Positions 1 through 7,515 of a stretch of 64,000 bases of DNA are shown piece by piece. How positions within the stretch are numbered: position 1 is the stretch's first letter; every line of letters starts with the position of its first letter. Source of the stretch: G963662655 sp963666875 (GTDB lineage Bacteria; Cloacimonadota; Cloacimonadia; Cloacimonadales; JAIOQZ01); the NCBI GenBank assembly GCA_963666875.2, contig CAXXPU010000004.1, positions 25,615 through 89,614 of the forward strand, written 5' to 3'. The translations under genes were made by a program, and so were the position numbers. A model generated the notes under the pieces. It was not told the origin of the DNA, ran no database searches, and worked only from the letters and a program-made list of their open reading frames with translations.

Positions 1-63
1 GATATGTTTCCCCAAACCTACCACATCGAGAATGTGGCAATCCTGGAGAAAGGCGATGAATAG
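1..63 (+). CDS. RNA (uracil-C5)-methyltransferase, C-terminal end (partial)
   Basis: The first 20 codons of the window are open in frame 1 and end at TAG 61-63. They encode DMFPQTYHIENVAILEKGDE. The FPxTxHxE pattern is the usual C-terminal signature of the RumA/TrmA/RlmD class of SAM-dependent RNA uracil-5-methyltransferases, where the Glu acts as the general base. The rest of the gene lies outside the window. Its stop codon overlaps the start of the following lipoprotein gene by 8 nt, so the two are probably cotranscribed. The family call rests on this short tail alone; which RNA is modified cannot be told. Confidence 0.7.
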   Translation, partial: DMFPQTYHIENVAILEKGDE

Positions 64-1003
64 AACGATCTGGTTCGGAGCGATACTGATTGCCATACTA
101 GCCCTGACAGCGTGTTCGGGCAGTACGGACGACGAAGATGTCGCGGAAGTGCTGATTACGGAAATCCTCGATGATATCGTGGAAATGTTCAACTTGCGCG
201 ATCTTGACGGGATCATGGATTGTTACCATGAAGATTACATGCATCAGGGCGACAACCTCACCAGCGAACGCTACACATGGGAAATCCGCATGGCGCTATA
301 CAACTCGATGGAGATCGAAGACATCGAAATCGACAAGGACGGCTTGAACGCAACCGCGAGTTTCACCATGACCATGACCGGCAGCGACGCGACCGACGTT
401 TACACCGAGCCCACCGACCACGGCGATATCTCCTACTTCTACAAGGATGTTACCAGTTGGCGGATCTACGGCGACCAGCATTACGGCTCCGGTATCGGCT
501 ATCAGGTGTCGCTCGAGACCGATCCTCAGGGAGCGCTGATCTATATGGACGACGCCTCCATCTATCAATACACGCCGGTTATCCTGCAGGCCATTCCGCA
601 GGGTACCTATACTCTCAGGCTCTACAAACCGGGTTACAACGAGTGGGAAGGTCAGATTACCGTTCCCGAAACCTACCAGATTTCGCAAATCCTGACCGAA
701 CCGGGTTATCCGATGCCGAGCTTCGACATCGAAAGTCCACTCAACGGCAATCATTATGCATCCACCACCGTTTCGCTGGAAGGAATTCTGCGGAACCGCA
801 ACCAGTCCGGGAGTACGGGCAGTTTCGACGGCACGCGCTACATCATGACCTTCAACGGACAGGAGACCATCATCGCCACAAACGGCATACTGATCGAACT
901 GCTGCCGATCCTGTCAGGGCAAAACGAACTACAGCTACGCGCAACCAACGCCTCCGGCAACACCGGCTGGAGCGATACCATCACCTTCGTAGGAATATTC
1001 TGA
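56..1003 (+). CDS. PEGA-domain lipoprotein with NTF2-like N-terminal region
   Basis: A 315-residue exported lipoprotein. The start at ATG 56 is preferred over ATG 32 because it is preceded by GGAGAAAGG and begins a good lipoprotein signal: hydrophobic stretch, then lipobox LTAC with the lipidated Cys at residue 20. Residues about 35-155 look like an NTF2/SnoaL-type cone fold (VEMFNLRDLDGIMDCYHED). Residues about 160-220 form a PEGA domain (LETDPQGALIYMDD followed by TPVILQAIPQGTYTLRL), a small beta-domain common on surface proteins. The C-terminal ~90 residues look like an Ig-type beta-sandwich. It overlaps the methyltransferase upstream and the aldolase downstream (TGATG), indicating an operon. 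No enzymatic role is evident; the NTF2 assignment is the least certain part. Confidence 0.8.
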   Translation: MNRTIWFGAILIAILALTACSGSTDDEDVAEVLITEILDDIVEMFNLRDLDGIMDCYHEDYMHQGDNLTSERYTWEIRMALYNSMEIEDIEIDKDGLNATASFTMTMTGSDATDVYTEPTDHGDISYFYKDVTSWRIYGDQHYGSGIGYQVSLETDPQGALIYMDDASIYQYTPVILQAIPQGTYTLRLYKPGYNEWEGQITVPETYQISQILTEPGYPMPSFDIESPLNGNHYASTTVSLEGILRNRNQSGSTGSFDGTRYIMTFNGQETIIATNGILIELLPILSGQNELQLRATNASGNTGWSDTITFVGIF

Positions 1004-1665
1004 TGCATAATCAACTCGCCGAAGTAAAACAGGATCTGATCGACTGGTTTCAACGTATCTACGACCGCAGCCTGACCACCTCCTCCGGCGGCAACCTCAG
1101 CGTCCGGCTCGATGACTATGTCGTCTGTTCGCCCACCGGCAGGGACAAGGGTTCCCTCGCGCCTCGCGACCTCTGCGTCCTGCAGATGAAGGAATGCGAT
1201 TACTGTCTCCTCAACGACAACAAGCCCACCTGCGAGATCCAGATGCACCTGGAGATCTATCGCCGACGACCGGATATCAAGGCTATTATCCACGCGCACC
1301 CTGTGTTTGCGTCGCTCTTCAGCGTGATCGATACAAAGCTCCGCAACGACCTCTTTTCCGAGACCTTCATCTTCATCCCGCGAATCGAATACGTGCCCTA
1401 CCATCCGCCCGGAAGCCGGGAACTTTCGCTCGCCGTCGGCGACGCATCCGGGAAATCCAACGCACTCATCCTGCGTAACCACGGCGTCGTTCTGATGGGC
1501 GATTCACTCACCGCCTGCTTCAGAAACCTCGAGGTGATGGAACACTCCGCAAAATCGCAGTATCTCCTGCTCGGAAGACGAGATGTCAGGGGATTGAGCA
1601 AGGAGCAGATCGAGGAATTGGGCCGATTGTTTCACGTTTCTGAAAATAATATCGAATTACTTTGA
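1003..1665 (+). CDS. Class II aldolase/adducin family protein
   Basis: A 220-residue protein of the FucA/AraD class II aldolase-epimerase fold. Family features visible are SGGNLS (28-33), the acidic catalytic position Glu78, the metal ligands His97 and His99 in IHAHP, and the third His160 in LRNHGVV. Family members are zinc-dependent and cleave or epimerise phosphosugars such as fuculose 1-phosphate or ribulose 5-phosphate; the substrate cannot be read from the sequence. The start is ATG 1003, which shares its A with the TGA of the lipoprotein gene, implying translational coupling. A much longer open frame starting at 277 is only an out-of-frame extension through the lipoprotein gene. Confidence 0.88.
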   Translation: MHNQLAEVKQDLIDWFQRIYDRSLTTSSGGNLSVRLDDYVVCSPTGRDKGSLAPRDLCVLQMKECDYCLLNDNKPTCEIQMHLEIYRRRPDIKAIIHAHPVFASLFSVIDTKLRNDLFSETFIFIPRIEYVPYHPPGSRELSLAVGDASGKSNALILRNHGVVLMGDSLTACFRNLEVMEHSAKSQYLLLGRRDVRGLSKEQIEELGRLFHVSENNIELL

Positions 1666-1753
1666 CAAGAAAACCCGTATCTCGAATTTTGTATCGAGCT
1701 TAAATCTGCAAACATCAATTAGTTGTTTGAAAATCAATTAACTGCATGTATTT

Positions 1754-1759
1754 TATAAT
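1754..1759 (+). promoter_or_regulatory. Putative -10 box of the helicase gene
   Basis: A perfect TATAAT lies in an AT-rich intergenic stretch 86 nt upstream of the helicase ATG. The best -35 candidate (TTGAAA, 1727-1732) has a long 21-nt spacer, so the call is tentative. If used, it gives a leader of roughly 80 nt that contains the inverted repeat described at 1808-1843. Confidence 0.35.
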
Positions 1760-1807
1760 TGTATTGCGATCTAAGCAAAATCTTTGTCCCTGAAATTATG
1801 TAAATTC

Positions 1808-1843
1808 ATTCTCCATAATTTTCAAGGCAAACAAATGGAGAAT
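1808..1843 (+). promoter_or_regulatory. Perfect inverted repeat masking the helicase Shine-Dalgarno site
   Basis: ATTCTCCAT (1808-1816) is the exact reverse complement of ATGGAGAAT (1835-1843), with an 18-nt loop. The right arm contains the GGAG Shine-Dalgarno sequence of the helicase gene, whose ATG is at 1846. In the mRNA this 9-bp stem would hide the ribosome binding site. Confidence 0.6.
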
Positions 1844-1845
1844 CT

Positions 1846-3444
1846 ATGAATAAAGAGATGAATTTCAATGAGTTGGGGCTTTCCGAAAGTGCCCTGAGTG
1901 CGATCACCGCGAAAGGTTTCGAAGAACCTACCGAAATCCAGTCACTCACCATTCCCGTCATGCTTCAAGAAGAATGCAACATCATCGCCCAGGCACAGAC
2001 TGGAACCGGCAAGACCGCCGCGTTCGGGCTGCCGCTGCTGGATATGATCGATCCCGAGTCCGAAGACGTATGCGCATTGATCCTCGTTCCGACGCGCGAA
2101 CTGGCGATCCAGGTATCGGAAGAGATCCACTCGCTCAGAGGAAAGAAGAGCATCCGCACTGTCCCCATCTACGGCGGACAATCGATCGAACAGCAGTTCA
2201 GGCGCTTGAAGAAGAGCGTACAGATCATCGTGGGAACGCCTGGCCGCATCATCGACCACATCCGGCGCAGGACGCTGGATTTCAGCAAGATTGACTACCT
2301 AATCCTGGACGAGGCGGACGAGATGCTGAACATGGGCTTCATCGACGACATGGAAGAGATCATGAAGCACACCAACGATACCAAGCGCACCCTGCTCTTC
2401 TCCGCCACGATGCCGGAGAAGATCAAGAAGCTGGCACATCAATACATGGAAGGCTATAAACTTCTCTCCGTCGAGAAAGAACAACTTACCACCAATCTCA
2501 CGGAACAGATTTATTTCGAGGTGAAGGCATCTGACAAACTTGAAGCCCTATGCCGCATCATCGATTTTGAAGATGACTTCTACGGTCTTGTTTTTTGCCG
2601 TACGAAAAACGATGTCGATACTCTCGTGAATCAGCTTCTCGACCGTGGCTACGATGCCGAGGCCATTCATGGTGACATCCATCAGGGCAGAAGAGAACGA
2701 ACACTCAACAAGTTCAAGGAAATGAAGATCAACATCCTCGTCGCGACTGATGTCGCTGCCCGAGGCATCGATGTAAGTAATTTGACCCACGTGATCAATT
2801 ACTCGCTTCCACACGACGCTGAAGCGTATGTTCACCGGATCGGGAGAACCGGTAGAGCAGGTAATGAAGGTACGGCAATTACATTCATCACGTCCAGTGA
2901 GTACAAACGCCTTATCTATATCCAGAAATTCGCCAACACGGACATCAAGAAATCGACGATCCCGGATGTGGATGAGATCATTCAAGCCAAGAAGCAGAAA
3001 ATCGCGAACGATTTACAAGCGATCATGAGCGACAAGATTGAAGACAAGTATTTCAACTGGGCAAAAGGACTTATCGAAACCAACAACCCGACTACGGTAC
3101 TGGCTTCCATCCTGAACTACTGCTTCGAAGACGAAATCAATCCCGACGTTTACGGTACCATTCAGCCCGTCTATTCGAAGGAAGAGAATCTGGACAAACA
3201 GGGCATCACGCGTCTTTTCGTAGCTCGCGGCAAGCGTGACGGCATCAACGAACGATCCCTGGTCGATATGATCATGAGTCGTGTAGCACTCAAGAAAAGA
3301 CAGATCAAGGATGTGCAGGTGCTGGATAATTTCTCGTTCATCAATGTCCCGTTCAGCAAAGCCGAAATGATTATCCAATCCTTCCATGAGAAGGGAAGCA
3401 AACCGCTGATCACGTACTCCAAAGATCGGAAGAAAAAGAAATAG
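1846..3444 (+). CDS. deaD: DEAD-box ATP-dependent RNA helicase (DeaD/CsdA type)
   Basis: A 532-residue RNA helicase that unwinds RNA with ATP and probably acts in ribosome assembly or mRNA turnover. All core motifs are present: Q-motif near residue 30, Walker A AQTGTGKT (50-57), PTRELAIQV, GTPGRI, DEAD at 155-158, SAT, ARGID and HRIGRTGRAG. A C-terminal domain from about residue 450 (TRLFVARGKRDGI) resembles the DbpA RNA-recognition domain, and the protein ends in a basic DRKKKK tail. The start is ATG 1846 with GGAG at 1837-1840. It is monocistronic and convergent with the GLUG gene. Long leaders and cold regulation are known for this family; here the leader contains a site-masking hairpin. 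Confidence 0.95.
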   Translation: MNKEMNFNELGLSESALSAITAKGFEEPTEIQSLTIPVMLQEECNIIAQAQTGTGKTAAFGLPLLDMIDPESEDVCALILVPTRELAIQVSEEIHSLRGKKSIRTVPIYGGQSIEQQFRRLKKSVQIIVGTPGRIIDHIRRRTLDFSKIDYLILDEADEMLNMGFIDDMEEIMKHTNDTKRTLLFSATMPEKIKKLAHQYMEGYKLLSVEKEQLTTNLTEQIYFEVKASDKLEALCRIIDFEDDFYGLVFCRTKNDVDTLVNQLLDRGYDAEAIHGDIHQGRRERTLNKFKEMKINILVATDVAARGIDVSNLTHVINYSLPHDAEAYVHRIGRTGRAGNEGTAITFITSSEYKRLIYIQKFANTDIKKSTIPDVDEIIQAKKQKIANDLQAIMSDKIEDKYFNWAKGLIETNNPTTVLASILNYCFEDEINPDVYGTIQPVYSKEENLDKQGITRLFVARGKRDGINERSLVDMIMSRVALKKRQIKDVQVLDNFSFINVPFSKAEMIIQSFHEKGSKPLITYSKDRKKKK

Positions 3445-3467
3445 CGCTCAGTTTTACCCCGAGCGCT
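3430..3467 (-). terminator. Rho-independent terminator for the GLUG operon
   Basis: AGCGCTC (3443-3449) pairs with GAGCGCT (3461-3467) across an 11-nt loop. Read on the minus strand, the hairpin is followed by a T-rich run (ATTTCTTTTTCTTCC, within the helicase 3' end). On the plus strand there is no T-run, so it mainly serves the minus-strand operon. Confidence 0.55.
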
Positions 3468-3488
3468 GATATGTGAGAAGATTGCTGT

Positions 3489-6400
3489 TTACGGCTGATC
3501 ACTCACCACGACTTTGAAGAACCTGATCGTCGCGTCCGAAGGATCGACGGTTATACTGGTATCCTGCGACGTTTCGAGAAGCGTCGATTCGTCGCATTCG
3601 AAGTCGGGTGTATCACCGGCGTAAACACGATACCAGACACCATTCCGCTCCGGATAGCTGTTGCCCAAGTAGCCGCCCTCCCTTACTTCGTTCCACGACA
3701 ACGTCGCGGATTCGGAGCGAGATCTGCCGGACAATTTTCGCGCGGATACGTTGCGGTTCGCGTTGAATGCCAGCGTCATGCCGGATGTCGCGTAGGGCGC
3801 GATGTTATCGACCGAGTAGCCGGATTCCTCGTTCGACGCGAGAAAACCGGTCTCGAAATGGTAGTAAACCATGTAGGTTGACCGGTATTCCTCCGGTGAG
3901 AGCGAAGCGCAGGAGTCGATCAGAGTCGGCGAGATGTAGGAGTATTGATTGTGCATCATGGCGGGGATCGTCGCGAGCCATGTCCAGTAGTCGTCCCGCT
4001 GATGCAGGATGATCGCCTGGCTGCCTTCCGGGGTGACAAACTGCTCGGGATCCTCGATCACGACTGCCGAACCAATTGCACGCGTATCTTCCACCAGACG
4101 CCACACGGAGTAGAATCTGTTCGGGCTATAGGCAAAATCCTGGGACGACTTGTTCCACACCAGATCGATCTGATGCCCCTGGTCGCCCGGGACATCGTTT
4201 ACACTCGTGATGACAGGCGGAATGGTATAGCTGGCGAAGCTCGGATACTCGTTGGCGAAAAGGATCCAGACATCCTCGGTTCCGTTTTGTATTTCGCCTA
4301 CAAAGTCCCATCCGGCGTTCGTGTATGTTGTCATCGTCTTCATCTCGGCGGTCGTCTTTCCGGTTCCGCCAGCGCTGGTGCTTTGGCCCGTGGTTTGGGT
4401 GTCCCAGAACGACGCGCTGATGCACGAGCTGTTGTTCGATCCCAGCAATCCCCCGACATACGTGTCTCCGGTAACGCTTCCGACACTGTAGCAATTCATT
4501 ACCGTAGCGTTGGAAGAACAAGAACCGGCCAATCCGCCCACATAGCTATTGCCTGTCGCATTTCCGACAGAGTATGAATCAGTTAGGTGTGTGTAATCAT
4601 CGACAAATCCAAACAGACCACCGACGTAAGAGCCGGTACCGTAAACATCTCCGACACTATAGCACTGCGTTACCGTTCCCGTTGCCTGTCCGGCGTTATA
4701 GCTTTTCCCGATCAGGCCTCCGACCAGATTCGCGCCAGAAACATCCGCCTCGCTATAGCAATCCGCTATGTTTCCGCCATGGCTGTGCAATCCGACCAAG
4801 CCGCCTGTTTTCCCGCCAATTACCTGATTAGACAACACTGTGCCATCAGTATGACAATTCGTAATTGAGCAAGAGAACGTGAGACCAACCAATCCGCCAA
4901 TATCCTCTGCGCCAGTCACATTTCCGCTACTCGCGCAACCGGAAACAACCGTAGAATATGCGGCGGTACCGATAAGAGCACCTACATGCACCGAGCCGCG
5001 TATCACTACATTGGTCAGGTTGACATCTGTGATTTCAGCACCGTCGGTATAGCCCCAAAGCCCTACGTTTTCCGTATCGCTCCGATTGATGTAGAGTCCG
5101 CTGATCGTAAATCCCTGACCGTCATAGCTACCGAGGAACGCCTCCCCCTCTTTTCCGATCGGGATGAAACCATTGTCGCCGAACCAGTTTCGGGTTTCTC
5201 CGGCGTCGATGTCGGCAGTTTGCAGGAATTGCCTATACCAGGCATTCGTGTTTAGCGATATCCAGAAGAGATCGTCCAGACTGTCGATCAGATAAGGATT
5301 TCCCTCAGTCCCATCACCTTCGGGTGCAGCGATTAATTCCGATGTGCCGCCCTGCCAGGCAAGGGTCGGGTAACCGTCGTTCATGGAGCTGTCCAGCACC
5401 CAGATATCATCAAAACCATTTTCAGTTTCACCCGGAAAATCCCAGCCACTCAAGATGTATATCATCAAAGTCTTCATCTCTGTAGACGTCAGCCCTTTAC
5501 CTCCGTGACTAGTGCTCTGGCCGGAAGTCTCTACATCCCAAAACGATGCGATCGTGTAGCCGTCAATTCGCAAATATCCGACCAGGCCTCCTTCATTATT
5601 ACTACCGGACACATATCCCGTGCTATAGCAGCGATTGACAGTACCTCCAAGATCACTTACCAGACCACCTGCCCAATCTCCATCCGTATCGCCTGTGCTA
5701 AAACAATCGTACGCATTGCCCGATTCCAGATAACCAACCAGTCCTCCGGCATCCTCGCCACCGGTAACGTTACCGGTAGCGTATGACTGGTTGATTGTCG
5801 AGTTCTCTACATGACCAGCCAGACCACCGACGTTGTCATCTCCCTCCACATGGCCCGTTGCGAAAGACAAGCTGATGGATGATGATAGCAAGTCACCAAC
5901 CAGGCCTCCAGTTTCTTCGTCACTTTCCACACGGCCCGTTGCGAATGATTGGATGATCGCTGAAGAGCTACAATAACCAATCAATCCACCGGCATCACTA
6001 TCACCGAATGCACTTGCAGAGCTGGAGCAGAGCGTGATCGTTGAATGATAGGGGTATCCAATCAATCCCCCCGCATAACAGGCATTTACCGTTCCGCTGC
6101 TGTGACAGTTTGTCGCAGTTGAATAAAAGAATTTTCCAGCAAGTACACCGCCATCGGTGCTGGCTTCGACGTCGGCATTGGCTAAAGTCAGATTCTCGAT
6201 TGTGGCATCATTCGTTTCACTGAAAAAACCGACTTCCGTTATTCCTGGATGAATGTAAAGTCCATCAATCACGTGTTCGTCACCATCGTAGTAACCGGTG
6301 AAATTCGTCGTGCTATTTCCGATGTGCCAGAAACCGGCTCCATTGTTCCAATTCTGGGTATCATTGGCGTCGATATCGGCAGTTTGCAGAAAGTATTGGT

Positions 6401-7493
6401 CCCAGACCGATGGCGATGCAGAAAGCCATGCGAGATGATCCAGCGTCTCGATCAGATAGGGATCCGCTTCGGTCCCGCTTCCGACCGGTATGGACAACAA
6501 CTCGGTATCGCCATCCTGCCATGAGAGATAAGGATATGAGTCGTTATAGTCGTTAAGGAGATCCATGTCCCATACATCGTCCGTGCCGTTTGCTATCTCG
6601 GACACAAAGTCCCAGCCTGCATCTATGTAGGTCATGCATTGTTTCATCCGGGCGGTCGTCTTGCCTTCGCCGCCAGCGCTGGTCGATTGCCCGGAGGTCT
6701 CCGTGTTCCAGAAACTTGCCGTCACGGTAGTAGTTCCATCTACATAGCCGACCAGTCCGCCAACATCTTCAGTCGCCGACACGGACGCGGTGCTATAGCA
6801 GTATTCAACCGACGAATCTTCCAGCGTTCCGACCAGGCCGCCGCATTTGTTATCGCAACTGACGCTTCCGAGCGCGTAGGAGTTTGAAATCACACTATTC
6901 TCGATCGCACCGCCGACAAGACCTCCGCAATGACTGCCGGAAGTATAGGAGCTGACATCCACCACCGATGCACAACAATCTACAAGCGTCCCGACGATTC
7001 TTCCCGCAACGCCTCCGCCTCCGTTTATCGTGCTGACCGTTCCGGACGAATAGCAATTGGCAATCGTGGCGTCGCTACACCAACCCGTGACTGCCCCGGT
7101 GCGATACCCACCCGTTATACTGCAATTCAACACTTGCAGATTCGTGACCTCACCTTCCATTACCCTCCCGAACAATCCATTCTCGTCCGTATCGGTTCTG
7201 TTGATGAACAGATTGTCGATGGAGTAGAACTGCCCGTCGTAGGTGCCGGTGAATGGCGTGGTTTCGTCACCGATTGGTAGAAAGCCAAGACTGTCGTTCC
7301 ATGCCTGCGACTCACCCGCGTCGATATCGCATATCTGAATGAAGCACGAATCGGGGTAGTACGCAACATCCTGAAGATCGACCAGTGTGCTGACCTGATA
7401 AGGATCGTCTTTGGAACCGTCGCCACCCGCGAAGGCGAGGAGGTTTAACGATAAAGCGATGAAAAATAAGAATATCGGTGCGCGATAATACAT
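3489..7493 (-). CDS. Giant secreted GLUG-repeat protein, three-block form
   Basis: A 1334-residue exported protein. The start at ATG 7493 (MYYRAPIFLFF) is chosen because GAGGAG sits just upstream and it begins a signal peptide ending near LLAFA. After it come three homologous blocks (about 22-333, 334-721, 722-1090). Each opens with G(D/S)GxxxxPYxI and a QTADIDA segment, carries GGL(V/I)G (GLUG) motifs, and closes with a FWDxxTSGQSTSxGG ... AGWDF signature. GLUG motifs usually build right-handed beta-helices on surface proteins. Residues about 1090-1334 form the Fn3-like C-terminal module shared with the two paralogues, ending VVVSDQP. No Por-type sorting domain is visible. It lies 22 nt after the four-block paralogue and probably shares its transcript. 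Adhesion or polymer binding is a guess. Confidence 0.85.
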   Translation of the reverse strand: MYYRAPIFLFFIALSLNLLAFAGGDGSKDDPYQVSTLVDLQDVAYYPDSCFIQICDIDAGESQAWNDSLGFLPIGDETTPFTGTYDGQFYSIDNLFINRTDTDENGLFGRVMEGEVTNLQVLNCSITGGYRTGAVTGWCSDATIANCYSSGTVSTINGGGGVAGRIVGTLVDCCASVVDVSSYTSGSHCGGLVGGAIENSVISNSYALGSVSCDNKCGGLVGTLEDSSVEYCYSTASVSATEDVGGLVGYVDGTTTVTASFWNTETSGQSTSAGGEGKTTARMKQCMTYIDAGWDFVSEIANGTDDVWDMDLLNDYNDSYPYLSWQDGDTELLSIPVGSGTEADPYLIETLDHLAWLSASPSVWDQYFLQTADIDANDTQNWNNGAGFWHIGNSTTNFTGYYDGDEHVIDGLYIHPGITEVGFFSETNDATIENLTLANADVEASTDGGVLAGKFFYSTATNCHSSGTVNACYAGGLIGYPYHSTITLCSSSASAFGDSDAGGLIGYCSSSAIIQSFATGRVESDEETGGLVGDLLSSSISLSFATGHVEGDDNVGGLAGHVENSTINQSYATGNVTGGEDAGGLVGYLESGNAYDCFSTGDTDGDWAGGLVSDLGGTVNRCYSTGYVSGSNNEGGLVGYLRIDGYTIASFWDVETSGQSTSHGGKGLTSTEMKTLMIYILSGWDFPGETENGFDDIWVLDSSMNDGYPTLAWQGGTSELIAAPEGDGTEGNPYLIDSLDDLFWISLNTNAWYRQFLQTADIDAGETRNWFGDNGFIPIGKEGEAFLGSYDGQGFTISGLYINRSDTENVGLWGYTDGAEITDVNLTNVVIRGSVHVGALIGTAAYSTVVSGCASSGNVTGAEDIGGLVGLTFSCSITNCHTDGTVLSNQVIGGKTGGLVGLHSHGGNIADCYSEADVSGANLVGGLIGKSYNAGQATGTVTQCYSVGDVYGTGSYVGGLFGFVDDYTHLTDSYSVGNATGNSYVGGLAGSCSSNATVMNCYSVGSVTGDTYVGGLLGSNNSSCISASFWDTQTTGQSTSAGGTGKTTAEMKTMTTYTNAGWDFVGEIQNGTEDVWILFANEYPSFASYTIPPVITSVNDVPGDQGHQIDLVWNKSSQDFAYSPNRFYSVWRLVEDTRAIGSAVVIEDPEQFVTPEGSQAIILHQRDDYWTWLATIPAMMHNQYSYISPTLIDSCASLSPEEYRSTYMVYYHFETGFLASNEESGYSVDNIAPYATSGMTLAFNANRNVSARKLSGRSRSESATLSWNEVREGGYLGNSYPERNGVWYRVYAGDTPDFECDESTLLETSQDTSITVDPSDATIRFFKVVVSDQP

Positions 7494-7515
7494 AGATTCT
7501 CCTCTCATTCTTTGA

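Noticed and set aside
277..1002. N-terminal extension of the class II aldolase frame
   Set aside because: The extension is out of frame within the lipoprotein gene and reads as Arg/His-rich noise. The real start is ATG 1003 with TGATG coupling.
1662..1667. TTGACA at the end of the aldolase gene as a helicase -35 box
   Set aside because: No acceptable -10 lies 16-19 nt downstream; the isolated TATAAT at 1754 is a better candidate.
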